From Halonatronomonas betaini (GTDB lineage: Bacteria > Bacillota > Halanaerobiia > Halanaerobiales > Halarsenatibacteraceae): DNA of 64,000 nucleotides. The notes under the pieces were generated by a model. That model was not told where the DNA came from and made no database searches. It worked only from the letters and a program-made list of their open reading frames with translations. This document shows, one piece after another, positions 17,190 through 25,666 of this stretch. Both the position numbers and the translations under genes were made by a program. The stretch is from assembly GCF_015666175.1 (NCBI RefSeq), contig NZ_JADPIE010000005.1:1-64000 (forward strand), in the 5' to 3' direction. Every line of letters begins with the position of its first letter. The first letter of the stretch is position 1.

Positions 17190-17615
17190 ATGATGGATAA
17201 ACTAAAAGGATATATTTTGAATTTAATACCGGCTGGAATGGTTGGAGTTGCAGTTGCTGTCTTTGAGTTTTTATTTTTAAATAGATCCAGTGATTTATTA
17301 AGGTCCAGCATTATTTATTTTGTCTTTGGGGCTGTTATTGGAACTGTCAGTGCTGGCTGTTATTCCTGGTCCAAATATAAGGGCTTTTCTACTATTCAGT
17401 CCTATCTTGTTTCGATGTTAGGGAATGGAATCTCTGTATTTATTCTATTGATGATACTCAGAACCCATCAGGCCTATGGCTGGGGTGCTGTTATTTATAT
17501 TATTTTACTAACACAGGTGCTGGGTCTTCTGATCTCATATTTTGAGAACCGCTATTATAATGATATTAATAGGAGTTTGCAGGAGAAAAAAGAAAATTTA
17601 AGCAGAGAGCAATAA
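17190..17615 (+). CDS. DUF3021-family membrane protein
   Basis: About 141 aa with four membrane segments (roughly 11-30, 40-62, 72-94, 98-122) and a charged C-terminal tail (LQEKKENLSREQ). I place the start at ATG 17190 or 17193 after GGAGG, not at the ATG at 17130 inside the LytTR gene. The LytTR-DUF3021 pair is a widespread regulator/inhibitor module. A strong terminator follows, so this is a two-gene operon. Confidence 0.85.
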   Translation: MMDKLKGYILNLIPAGMVGVAVAVFEFLFLNRSSDLLRSSIIYFVFGAVIGTVSAGCYSWSKYKGFSTIQSYLVSMLGNGISVFILLMILRTHQAYGWGAVIYIILLTQVLGLLISYFENRYYNDINRSLQEKKENLSREQ

Positions 17616-17621
17616 TATATT

Positions 17622-17650
17622 GAAATCCCTCCTTACGGAGGGATTTTTTT
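17622..17650 (+). terminator. Terminator of the LytTR-DUF3021 operon
   Basis: AAATCCCTCC and GGAGGGATTT form a near-perfect stem around a TTAC loop, followed by a run of seven T's. Confidence 0.92.
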
Positions 17651-17759
17651 GGTTGGTATATATTTTTTGTTACTGGCCAGGGCTGACCTCTGCCATGGCC
17701 TCGTGGACAGGGCTGGTTGGCCTTTGCCAGGAGGCTGGGGGCAGGCGATTAATTATGAG

Positions 17760-18713
17760 TTAGCTGACTACGTTCTGGGGCTGGCCATCCAGCCAATTTT
17801 CGATATTGGCAAAGACGATCTCTGCTCTTTTCAGGAAGGCTTCCTCGGTGGCAAAGGCAACATGGGGTGCCAGGACTGTATTTTTGGCGTTAAGGAGTGG
17901 ATGATCCTCTGGAATTGGAGGCTCCATCTCGAAGACATCGATGCCGGCACCGGCTATCTTATCGTTATTTAGAGCTGCTGCCAGGGCTTCGCTATCGACG
18001 ACTGGGCCCCGGGCTGTGTTGATTAGAATTGCATCCTCTTTCATGAGATCAATCTTCTGGCCATCGATTAGACCTTCAGTCGACTCTTTGAGAGGAACAT
18101 GGAGGCTGATAATATCGCTTCTGGCCATAACCTCATCGATATCCAGGTATTCCACGCCTAATTCTTTGCCGATTGCATGTTCTTTGTGATTGTCTACCAG
18201 GAGATTACAGCCGAAGGCCTTTGCGATTTTAGCTGTTTTCTGGCCGATTGAGCCAAAACCGATGATTCCAAAGTTTTTACCGGCCAGCTCACTGCCGATG
18301 AGCCCGGCTCTGGTCTTTGATTCTCTGGTGGCCTTGTCACAGGCTTTGAGATTCCGCATCAGGTCAATGGTCAGGCCAAAGACCAGCTCGGCAACTGCCT
18401 GATTGGCATAACCGGAGGAATTTGAGACCAGGATATCATTCTCTCTGCAGGCTTCCATATCGATATGGTCGTAACCGGTAAAGGCGACTGAGATCATTTT
18501 TAGCTCCGGGCATGAGTTGATGACATTGGCTGACAGGGGCTGATTGGCTATAATCATGATTTCGGAATCTTCTGCTCTTTCGATCATTTCGGCATCACTG
18601 GCAGCTCTCTCAGAGTATGTTATTAGTTCATGGCCTTTTTCGGCAAATTTTTTCTTATATTCTTCTCTTTTTTCAGTAGAGATATTGATTGGTTCTATCA
18701 TTACAATTTTCAT
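17760..18713 (-). CDS. D-isomer-specific 2-hydroxyacid dehydrogenase (SerA/PdxB-like superfamily)
   Basis: NAD-dependent dehydrogenase, 317 aa, no ACT domain, so not a regulated SerA. Seen: the substrate-side NSSGYANQAVAEL, the Rossmann fingerprint GIIGFGSIGQKTAKIAKAFG near residue 150, the catalytic Arg in NTARGPVVD, the Glu in DVFEMEPP and the His in LAPHVAF. Related enzymes act on glycerate, glyoxylate or lactate-type substrates; the substrate cannot be read here. It is a single gene with its own promoter. The 100 bases after its stop are G+C-rich (gctgg/ggcc repeats) with no clear stem. Confidence 0.9.
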   Translation of the reverse strand: MKIVMIEPINISTEKREEYKKKFAEKGHELITYSERAASDAEMIERAEDSEIMIIANQPLSANVINSCPELKMISVAFTGYDHIDMEACRENDILVSNSSGYANQAVAELVFGLTIDLMRNLKACDKATRESKTRAGLIGSELAGKNFGIIGFGSIGQKTAKIAKAFGCNLLVDNHKEHAIGKELGVEYLDIDEVMARSDIISLHVPLKESTEGLIDGQKIDLMKEDAILINTARGPVVDSEALAAALNNDKIAGAGIDVFEMEPPIPEDHPLLNAKNTVLAPHVAFATEEAFLKRAEIVFANIENWLDGQPQNVVS

Positions 18714-18764
18714 TATCTGATCACTCCTTAGATAGTTTATTTTTTAACTCTCTAAACTACTAAT

Positions 18765-18828
18765 ATTATATCAATTGTTCAGGTAAATAACAAAGTTGCA
18801 GATATTTGATTTTGATATATTGCAACTT
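18765..18828 (-). promoter_or_regulatory. Promoter of the dehydrogenase with upstream inverted repeat
   Basis: TTGTTA (18793-18788), 17 bases, TATAAT (18770-18765). Immediately upstream lies AAGTTGCA (18793-18800) ... TGCAACTT (18821-18828), perfect 8-bp arms 20 bases apart, abutting the -35 box. This is a plausible activator or dimeric-regulator site; the cognate protein is unknown. Confidence 0.55.
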
Positions 18829-18973
18829 AACTGCTTTATTCTACGACTTAGCTGAAATCTATTTTCTTCTGGCCAGGTCTATGGTATTCTGCTTATAGAG
18901 TTATTCAGGAGTTAGAGGGAAACTGTCAAGCAATCTAAATTATAAGTGAAAATTTGAAAGGGGAAATTATAAT

Positions 18974-19915
18974 ATGAAAGTTTTTAAGAGGTTATTAATT
19001 ATTGTTCCAGCTATACTGGTTTTGGTGATTGGTTTTGTGGTCTTGAGCAGTTATTTTGAGCATAGAGACCTGATTGCTGAGGAGAAGGAGCTTTATCCGG
19101 CTCCAGGTCAGCTAGTTGATGTTGATGATGGCCAGCTACATATTTATGCTGAGGGTGAAGGCGATAATACTCTGGTTTTTATGTCCGGATTAGGAACCAG
19201 TTCGCCATTTTATGATTTTAAACCGCTTTTTGATGAGCTGACAGAAGATAATCGGATTGTTGTGATTGAGCGGGCAGGTTATGGCTGGAGTGAGATTACT
19301 TCTACTGGCAGGGATTTAGATACTGTGCTGGCTGAAAGCAGGCAGGCCCTGGCAGAGATTGGTGAATCCGGGCCATATACTCTGATTCCCCATTCGCTGG
19401 CCGGGATGGAGGCTATCTACTGGGCCCAGTCCTATCCAGGTGAGGTTGAGAGAATTGTTGGCCTTGATCCCTTGATTCCAGAGTATTATGAGCAGGATGA
19501 AGATAGAGATAATCCTCTCTCGCCACTGGTTACTTTTCTGGCCAGGTCTGGCCTGATGCGGCAGCAGGAAGGTGTCTGCGAGAATATGCCTGTGATTGAA
19601 AAGGGCTATCTAAATGATGAAGAGATGGAGGCTGCCTGTGCTATTTTTATGAGGCGATTGATGACTAAAAATATGTGGGAGGAATACCGGAGTCTTGATG
19701 ATAATAGTCAGCTCGTCTTAAATGGACCCGGGCTTGAGGTTCCTTTTTATGCCTTTATTTCCGGCCAGGGTGAGGAGTTATGGATTGATACCCTGGAGGA
19801 TTATGCTGATATGAGCTTTACTCTGGATGCTGGTCATTATATCCATCTTGATGAAACTGAGTTGATCGGAGAAAAGATCACTGAAATCATTGAAACTGAT
19901 GATATTACCTTTTAG
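18974..19915 (+). CDS. Membrane-anchored alpha/beta hydrolase
   Basis: 313 aa. One N-terminal membrane anchor (about 7-29), then an alpha/beta-hydrolase fold facing outside. Seen: the oxyanion strand LVFMSGLGTSSPFYD, ERAGYGWSE, the nucleophile elbow PHSLAGMEA, DPLIPEYYE and the C-terminal catalytic His in DAGHYIHLDE. The usual Gly two positions before the nucleophile (G-x-S-x-G) is replaced by Pro. Substrate unknown; esters or lactones are typical. SD AAGGGGAAATTATAATATG is suitable. No operon partners. Confidence 0.85.
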   Translation: MKVFKRLLIIVPAILVLVIGFVVLSSYFEHRDLIAEEKELYPAPGQLVDVDDGQLHIYAEGEGDNTLVFMSGLGTSSPFYDFKPLFDELTEDNRIVVIERAGYGWSEITSTGRDLDTVLAESRQALAEIGESGPYTLIPHSLAGMEAIYWAQSYPGEVERIVGLDPLIPEYYEQDEDRDNPLSPLVTFLARSGLMRQQEGVCENMPVIEKGYLNDEEMEAACAIFMRRLMTKNMWEEYRSLDDNSQLVLNGPGLEVPFYAFISGQGEELWIDTLEDYADMSFTLDAGHYIHLDETELIGEKITEIIETDDITF

Positions 19916-20096
19916 ATATTTAATTGCAGGGTTTTTGGGATTTTGCAAAAGGCTGGGCTTTTTAAGGCCTGGAAATAGGATATAATTAAGGTGAGACTGA
20001 GGCTAAAGTATAATTGATGGTTAGAAAAAATGTGATTTAGCGGTAATTATTAATAGAGTTAATGTTAATAAAATTTGTTGGAATCGATAATATAAG

Positions 20097-20161
20097 AGCC
20101 AGTGGACTCTGGACTTTCTGACGGAGGTGGTAACTGTCAGGTAAGGGCCAGGTCACTGGCT
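20097..20161 (+). ncRNA. Possible structured RNA or long terminator with three nested helices
   Basis: Three helices nest without conflict: AGCCAGTG/CACTGGCT (20097-20104 with 20154-20161), TCTGG/CCAGG (20108-20112 with 20148-20152) and CTGAC/GTCAG (20118-20122 with 20136-20140). The apical loop is GGAGGTGGTAACT. GTTTTAT follows. It lies between two convergent genes. It could simply terminate the Gate-domain gene from the other strand. I cannot match it to a known riboswitch class. Confidence 0.4.
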
Positions 20162-20170
20162 GTTTTATAT

Positions 20171-21112
20171 TTAAAATATTAGTAAATGGAGAACTCCCCT
20201 GAAGATAACGCCGATTACAGCTGCCACCATTGCCGGCCTGACAACTTCTTTGATCCTGGGCCCAGCCGAGATTAATAGAGCCAGGCCAACCGGGTCAAAG
20301 GGGTTTAATGTGAAGCCTACAACTCTGTTGAGCTCGGCAACTGTCATTGCTCCTTCCTGCATTAGATCCAGCAGAATTCCTAGCATGGCTGTGCCACCGG
20401 CTAGATATTTGGTCGCTATCGGCAGGACGGCGGCTCCTGGGATGCCGATTCTGGTTAAAGCCGGGGCCATCAGGGTTTCCAGAACGTCGATAGCTCCAAC
20501 CTCCCTTAATACGTTGACCAGAAATATCGCTAAAACTAGAGGTGGGATTGATTTCTTAACGATCTCCAGGCCTTCTGCTCCTCCTTTAAATAGAAGGGGA
20601 ATTAATCTGAGGTCTTTTTTCTCGGCTTCGGCTTTGATGTTTTTAGTTGCCTCTAGTGCCGCGGTCTGTTCGTCTTCTCCATGGATTTTATAGGCCAGGT
20701 AGCCGGCCAGTAATCCGCCCAGAACAGAGGTCAGCATGGCTATCGGTATATTGACACCGACAACTGCCAGCGGAAAGGCGGCATTGGCCTGGGACATTAC
20801 CAGCACTGCGGCCAGGGTTGCTGCTATTTTTCTGTTTGTAATACTGCCGTCCTGTTCCATTATCTTAAAAGTTGAGATCGGGGCTGCAAAGTTTACGAAT
20901 AAGATCTGGATCATGGCAAATACACCTAGCCCTGGCAGCCCAAAGATTGCCAGGAGCGGCGATATCTTTTTGGCTATTAGGGCCAGCAGGCCTTTATCTT
21001 CTAAAACCCGCATTAATGCCATTAGAACAACTAAGACTGGCAGAAGCAGGTATAGTGCTAGATCGACGGCTGTTTCTCCTGATACGATTATTAAGTCAAC
21101 GACTGTCTGCAA
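20171..21112 (-). CDS. Nucleoside-recognition (Gate) domain membrane protein
   Basis: 313 aa, eight or more membrane segments, with two Gate repeats: the first about residues 15-140 (NFAAPISTF, MSQANAAFPLAVVG), the second about 190-310 (IPGAAVLPIATKYLAGGTAMLG, GFTLNPFDPVGLALLISAG), joined by a charged cytoplasmic linker (GEDEQTAALEATKNIKAEAEKKD). Gate-domain proteins include spore maturation SpmA/B and transporter cores; the precise function is unknown. Preceded by a 21-aa membrane peptide gene. The downstream structured hairpin may end the transcript. Confidence 0.82.
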   Translation of the reverse strand: MQTVVDLIIVSGETAVDLALYLLLPVLVVLMALMRVLEDKGLLALIAKKISPLLAIFGLPGLGVFAMIQILFVNFAAPISTFKIMEQDGSITNRKIAATLAAVLVMSQANAAFPLAVVGVNIPIAMLTSVLGGLLAGYLAYKIHGEDEQTAALEATKNIKAEAEKKDLRLIPLLFKGGAEGLEIVKKSIPPLVLAIFLVNVLREVGAIDVLETLMAPALTRIGIPGAAVLPIATKYLAGGTAMLGILLDLMQEGAMTVAELNRVVGFTLNPFDPVGLALLISAGPRIKEVVRPAMVAAVIGVIFRGVLHLLIF

Positions 21113-21154
21113 AATAGGATCCTCCTTGATGATTTATGAGTAATTATTACAATT

Positions 21155-21220
21155 TCAATTTCTTTTTAAGATAACTGCTACAAAGACGACAATTATGAAG
21201 ATTATAAGCCATTCAAGCAT
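21155..21220 (-). CDS. 21-aa single-span membrane peptide
   Basis: Too short for routine gene callers. ATG at 21220 is six to eight bases after AGGAGTG. The product starts MLEWLIIFIIVVFVAV and ends in the basic tail LKRN: one hydrophobic helix with an acidic N-end and positive C-end. It overlaps the stop of the diguanylate cyclase gene by 8 bases and lies 42 bases before the Gate-domain gene, which has its own AGGAGGATC site. It may be a small subunit of the Gate-domain membrane protein, in the manner of other tiny transporter subunits. Confidence 0.5.
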   Translation of the reverse strand: MLEWLIIFIIVVFVAVILKRN

Positions 21221-22875
21221 TGTTATCACTCCTGGCCTGCTCCTTGATATCTCCATAAAACGAATATTGACTTTTGCCAGATTCCTTGGATTGATACATG
21301 GCTTCATCGGCTTTATTTGTTAGGGTCTCGACGTCCTGGCCGTCTTCTGGATAAAATGCGACTCCCATGCTGGCTGTAATATCAAAGCTTTTGCCCCCGA
21401 CTTCAAAGGGTTCCTGAAAGGAGTCAAAGATCTTATCAGAGACAACTTCAGCAGATTGCTTGTTATTGATATCTTTGCATTTAATGATAAATTCATCGCC
21501 ACCATATCTGGCTACGATATCTTTTTCTCTTAAATTTTCCCGCAATCTTGCTGCAACCAATTTTAAAAGATTGTCTCCCTTTTCATGGCCCAGGGTATCA
21601 TTAACTTCTTTGAAACCATCAAGGTCTAACATAGCTACCATTATAGACTGTTCCTTCTCTTCTGCTATATTAATTGATTCATTTAACCTGTCAATAAATA
21701 GTCTTCTATTTGGTAATCTAGTTAAGCTGTCATGGTTGGCCAGATATTGAAGCTCTTTTGTTCTTCTAGCAACCTTGGCTTCAAGTTCTTCATTAAGTTT
21801 TCTTAATTTCTCTTCAGCTTCCACCCGTTCTTTGATATTAGAAAATGTGCAGATAAAACCTAAGTAATCTCCCCAATCATCCTGAAGAGTAGCTATTGAA
21901 AAGAGTACAGGGATATCCTGGCCTTCCTTTGTTTCCAGTACTTTATCCTGATACTTTATCATATCCCTTTTATTGGTACCAGAGAAAAATGAATCAATCA
22001 GGCTATCATCTTTGATGATCTTATCTATTGGTTCTTCTAAAAGTTCTCTCTTTCTAAAATTCAACTGGTTTAATGTACTCTGATTAACCATCTTAACCAT
22101 CCCTATATTATCAGTAACTATAAGGCCTTCATTCATAGTCTCCAGGATATCGCCGGCTATTCTATCGGGAGAGAGATCCATTAATTTATATTTTTCTATT
22201 GAATAGAGAATTCCTAAAGCCGGGATCAGGATAAATATGATTGAAAGATCTGGATATTGATTATAACCTAAATGAGGCGGAATTATATCGACTGCAGTTC
22301 CAATTATAAAAGCAAGCACCAGAGTTTTTAATATCAGTTGGGCCTGTTTCTGTTTCCTGGTAGTTCTGGCATTACGACCCCATCTCCAGAGTAATAGCAT
22401 TGAGATCAGGATATAAGAAATATAATAAATATAAAATGCCAGGCTCCATTCTGTATGTTCAGCTGAAACGACCCAGCCGATATTTAACTCGACCATTTCA
22501 TAATAATTAAGCATATATGGGCTAAGGCTAAAATTATAAATCATTAAAGCTGCTGGCAGATATAATAGTATCAGCAACAATTTACTTTTCAAAATGCTTT
22601 TATTCTTTGCTAGTATTAATGTGAAATGCAGAAATAGACTGTAAAAACTCAAATAACCTACTGCCCCTATTCGCCTCAAGGACAGGGCAGTTTCAGAGCT
22701 ATTTGCAGCAAGAGAGAGCCCAAAAGATAGTGCCCAGAGACTTAAGAGTATGGAAATAATAAAGAATAATCTATTTTTAGGAGATTTATTATCTTTTCTG
22801 ATTACATAGATGCCAAGAGTGAAATATATAATAGTTACAATAAAATAAGCCAGGAACGGTATTAGACGGGCTCTT
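21213..22875 (-). CDS. Membrane diguanylate cyclase (7TM-PAS-GGDEF)
   Basis: Makes cyclic di-GMP from GTP. Domains: N-terminal multi-span sensor of the histidine-kinase 7TM type (about residues 1-230 of the chosen form), PAS with PAC (about 240-365), short coiled coil, GGDEF (about 395-550). RYGGDEF is intact, and RxxD (REKD) lies exactly five residues before GGDEF, so the product-inhibition I-site is present. Start problem: the open frame reaches GTG 22922 without a good SD, whereas GGGGAGGTG lies six bases before an ATT codon at 22875, which would give the natural start (ISRARLIPF). An in-frame GTG sits inside that SD. Confidence 0.85.
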
Positions 22876-23072
22876 GAAATGACAGGCACCTCCCCACTCA
22901 ATAGGCAGTACTTTTTTACCACTTAATATATTATTCTCTATAAAGCAGAAAGTTCCTTCAAAAAAATAGAAACTGCTGGATGGCTCAAATTTAATTTTGT
23001 ATATCTGTTAACAGACTTTGTTTAAATGCAGGAATATATTAAGAGAATAAACCCATTAAAGGAGTGGTCGAG

Positions 23073-23744
23073 ATGAAAAAATATATTCTGAATTTTAGTT
23101 TTATGCTCCTTTTGGTATTGGTCTTCTCTGTTGGAACTATGGCGATCTCCCTTGAATATCTTACAGAATTAAATCCTGCACTGACCTACTATAACCTTGA
23201 TGACCATTTCGCTCCAAACATGGGCATGCATTTTATTGCCCCAGGACCTCATATGACTGTTGTTCTTGCCGATGATAATACTGTTGTTGCGGTTGAACTG
23301 GTGGTTCCAGAAGAGCATGGCTGGCTCCCCTGGTTTGACCAACCTGAAGGAGAACCAACTGAACTTCCCATTGGTATAGCTTACACCCAGCATATTTATT
23401 TAGCTGACAGAGCTACTATTATTCCTGGCCAGAGTCCAATGCTTTTTGCCAATTATCCTGATGAACAGTTTAATCTCAGCCAGCTTCATCGCTCAAATCC
23501 TGCCCTTGATATGTATAAGTATCTCACAGATTATATTCCTGGACGAGGCAGTCTTTTTGGCCCTGAAGGTCCTGGTTTGGGTATCCTTCTTGATGAAAAT
23601 GAACAGATTCTTGGCTTTGAATTAGTCTTTCCTGCTGAGGCAGGCTGGTTTGCCTGGTTTGATCAATCTGAAGGCCAACCAGATCCCCATCCAGAGTTAG
23701 GAGAGATTTATTCTCAGAGTATCCGTCTTGCAACTGCTGAGTAA
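23073..23744 (+). CDS. Secreted protein with two tandem copies of an unknown domain
   Basis: Not recognised. ATG at 23073 is eight bases after AAAGGAG; the upstream GTG at 23064 lies in that SD. Signal peptide to about residue 26 (GTMA). Two repeats of about 85 residues follow, each with LNPAL/SNPAL near its beginning, a GP-rich loop, a strand ending in ELV(V/F)P and the signature GW(L/F)xWFDQxEGxP, and each closing with Y(T/S)QxIxLA. The conserved Trp-Phe-Asp-Gln element suggests a ligand-binding surface. Single gene with its own terminator. Confidence 0.7.
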   Translation: MKKYILNFSFMLLLVLVFSVGTMAISLEYLTELNPALTYYNLDDHFAPNMGMHFIAPGPHMTVVLADDNTVVAVELVVPEEHGWLPWFDQPEGEPTELPIGIAYTQHIYLADRATIIPGQSPMLFANYPDEQFNLSQLHRSNPALDMYKYLTDYIPGRGSLFGPEGPGLGILLDENEQILGFELVFPAEAGWFAWFDQSEGQPDPHPELGEIYSQSIRLATAE

Positions 23745-23767
23745 ATTTTATATTTAATTAAATTAAT

Positions 23768-23806
23768 ACTCCCCTGAAGCCAGGTTAGTTGACTTGCAGG
23801 GGATTT
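23768..23806 (+). terminator. Probable terminator of the duplicated-domain gene
   Basis: TCCCCTG pairs with CAGGGGA across a 20-base loop that can fold further, followed by TTTGTTATTTTAT. Confidence 0.6.
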
Positions 23807-23919
23807 GTTATTTTATAAAATAAATAGCGTTATAATTTATTATTGAAATATTTTGCATTAAACCTGGATTTCATATAAAATGTTCTTTAACTAACTAATA
23901 CTCAAAAGGAAGTGGCAGT

Positions 23920-25140
23920 ATGTCAAAACAAATAAATGATAAATTTAAAGAGTTAGACCAGTTAACAGTTTTTCATTCAATTAATAATGATAAAATAATC
24001 CAAAAGTTAAAATCCCCGACTGGTCAAGATGGTGGTCAAACTATTAACGCCTTGATCGAGCATTCAGAAAATAACTGCTTGAGCGGTGATCTCTGGCAGA
24101 ATTATTTAAAAGATCTCATTATAACTGATGAAAATATTTTCACTTTAAGTTGTGAAAAGTATATGATCTCTGAAGATAATAGCCTTTATCAGGCAGCAGC
24201 TCATGACTTAAAAATATTAAAAAGGCTGCTCTCCCTTTCTGTTATTGATATCTTTAAAGATTATCCAGGAAATCTTTATTCTCTCGGCTCGAATTATAAG
24301 CCTGTCAAAAATGCAGGTAAAAATACATATCGAAAATCTTTAGAGCTATTAAATAGCAGCCTAGAAGAAATTATTAACTATTTAAATAAATATTTTTATG
24401 AGCATGGGGCAGGCCTTCTTAACCAATACAGGGCTTTTAGCTGGGATAGCAGAGATAACCTGGTTCCTGTTAATAATCCTGATTCGATCAATTTTAATAA
24501 TTTAATCGGCTATGAAAGCCAGCAGAAAAAATTAATAGCTAATACCGCAAACTTTATAAATGGTCAAAAAGCCTATAATGTTCTGCTCTATGGGGAAAGC
24601 GGTACCGGTAAATCATCATCTGTTAAGGCTGCACTGAATAAATTTGCTGGCCAGGGGTTGCGCCTGATAGAAATCAATAGTGATCAGATCAAGGAACTCC
24701 CTGGAATTCTAGACTACTTAAGCCAGCGAGGTAGCTATTTCATTATCTTTATGGATGACCTCTCTTTTGAAGAATTTGAGACTGAATATAAGCATCTAAA
24801 GGCAATTATGGAAGGCGGGATTGAGGCCAGGCCTAAAAATGTTCTCTTTTATGCGACCAGTAATCGCCGTCATCTCATCCAGGAGAAATGGGAAAGCAGG
24901 GAAGAGATTCACCAGAATGATATGATTAACGAACGGCTTTCTCTTTCTGAGCGGTTCGGCCTGACTATCTTATTTAACTCCCCAGATCAAGAGGAATACC
25001 TTGAGATCGTTAAAGGCCTGGCCAGCCAAAAGGAGCTTGAAATCGATGATGCTGTTCTGGAAGAGAAAGCCCTCAAATGGCAGATGTGGCACAATGGCCA
25101 GTCTGGTAGAACAGCCAGGCAGTTTATTGATTCATTATAA
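23920..25140 (+). CDS. DUF815-family AAA+ ATPase
   Basis: 406 aa. The N-terminal half (1-190) is a helical region without known motif. The AAA+ core (about 195-400) shows Walker A YGESGTGKSSSVKAAL, Walker B FIIFMDDLSFEEF, sensor-1 VLFYATSNRRHL and a LSERFGL box before GRTARQFIDSL. DUF815 proteins resemble DnaC/IstB-like ATPases; their role is not settled. Single gene, SD AAGGAAGTGGCAGTATG. Convergent with the acetyltransferase downstream, 16 bases between stops. Confidence 0.85.
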   Translation: MSKQINDKFKELDQLTVFHSINNDKIIQKLKSPTGQDGGQTINALIEHSENNCLSGDLWQNYLKDLIITDENIFTLSCEKYMISEDNSLYQAAAHDLKILKRLLSLSVIDIFKDYPGNLYSLGSNYKPVKNAGKNTYRKSLELLNSSLEEIINYLNKYFYEHGAGLLNQYRAFSWDSRDNLVPVNNPDSINFNNLIGYESQQKKLIANTANFINGQKAYNVLLYGESGTGKSSSVKAALNKFAGQGLRLIEINSDQIKELPGILDYLSQRGSYFIIFMDDLSFEEFETEYKHLKAIMEGGIEARPKNVLFYATSNRRHLIQEKWESREEIHQNDMINERLSLSERFGLTILFNSPDQEEYLEIVKGLASQKELEIDDAVLEEKALKWQMWHNGQSGRTARQFIDSL

Positions 25141-25156
25141 AATTAAATAAATTGCA

Positions 25157-25654
25157 TTAACTAAAAAATTTTCGATAAAAATTCTTGCCATCTTCATCAA
25201 GGTCATTAGTCCTGATAAAACCGGCCCTCTCCCAGAAACGCTCATTAATATGATTAGTTGGAGTCAGTTCAATATAGCTGGCTCCTTCTTTTGCAATCTG
25301 ATTTTCAGCCATTCTGTATGCCTTCTTGCCATAGCCTGAATTTCGCTTATCAGGGCAGATATAAAATTCTGCCAGCAACGATTTACCATCCTCATCAAAA
25401 TAAGTGCAGTACATCATAAAACCTATTGTTTCTTGTTGCAATTTGAAAAATAATAATTTAAGTGGATTCTTCTCTCTTCTATTTAATCTTTCTATCATAT
25501 TTTTATATTCATCAGAGAAGAAATAATTTTTATCTAATTCTTCACCCCTGGTGGCATTTTCGGCCAGCTCATTAATATAATCTTTAAATAGTGTCCAGAA
25601 TTTATCCAGCTCAAATGCTGTTTCTACTTCTTTCATTTTAAGAGTATTATTCAT
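25157..25654 (-). CDS. GNAT-family N-acetyltransferase
   Basis: 165 aa, single GNAT fold. The acetyl-CoA-binding motif A is visible at about 105-125 (LAEFYICPDKRNSGYGKKAYRMAE) and the late strand YIELTPTNHINERFWERAGF is typical. It lies 12 bases downstream of cphA on the same strand, so it is probably the third gene of the cyanophycin operon. The acceptor could be an amino acid, peptide or small amine; the linkage to cyanophycin turnover is inferred only from position. Confidence 0.85.
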   Translation of the reverse strand: MNNTLKMKEVETAFELDKFWTLFKDYINELAENATRGEELDKNYFFSDEYKNMIERLNRREKNPLKLLFFKLQQETIGFMMYCTYFDEDGKSLLAEFYICPDKRNSGYGKKAYRMAENQIAKEGASYIELTPTNHINERFWERAGFIRTNDLDEDGKNFYRKFFS

Positions 25655-25666
25655 ATTCTTTCTCCT

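Noticed and set aside
17649-17972. 107-aa plus-strand ORF
   Set aside because: It overlaps the C-terminal end of the dehydrogenase on the other strand, lies after a terminator and has no convincing SD.
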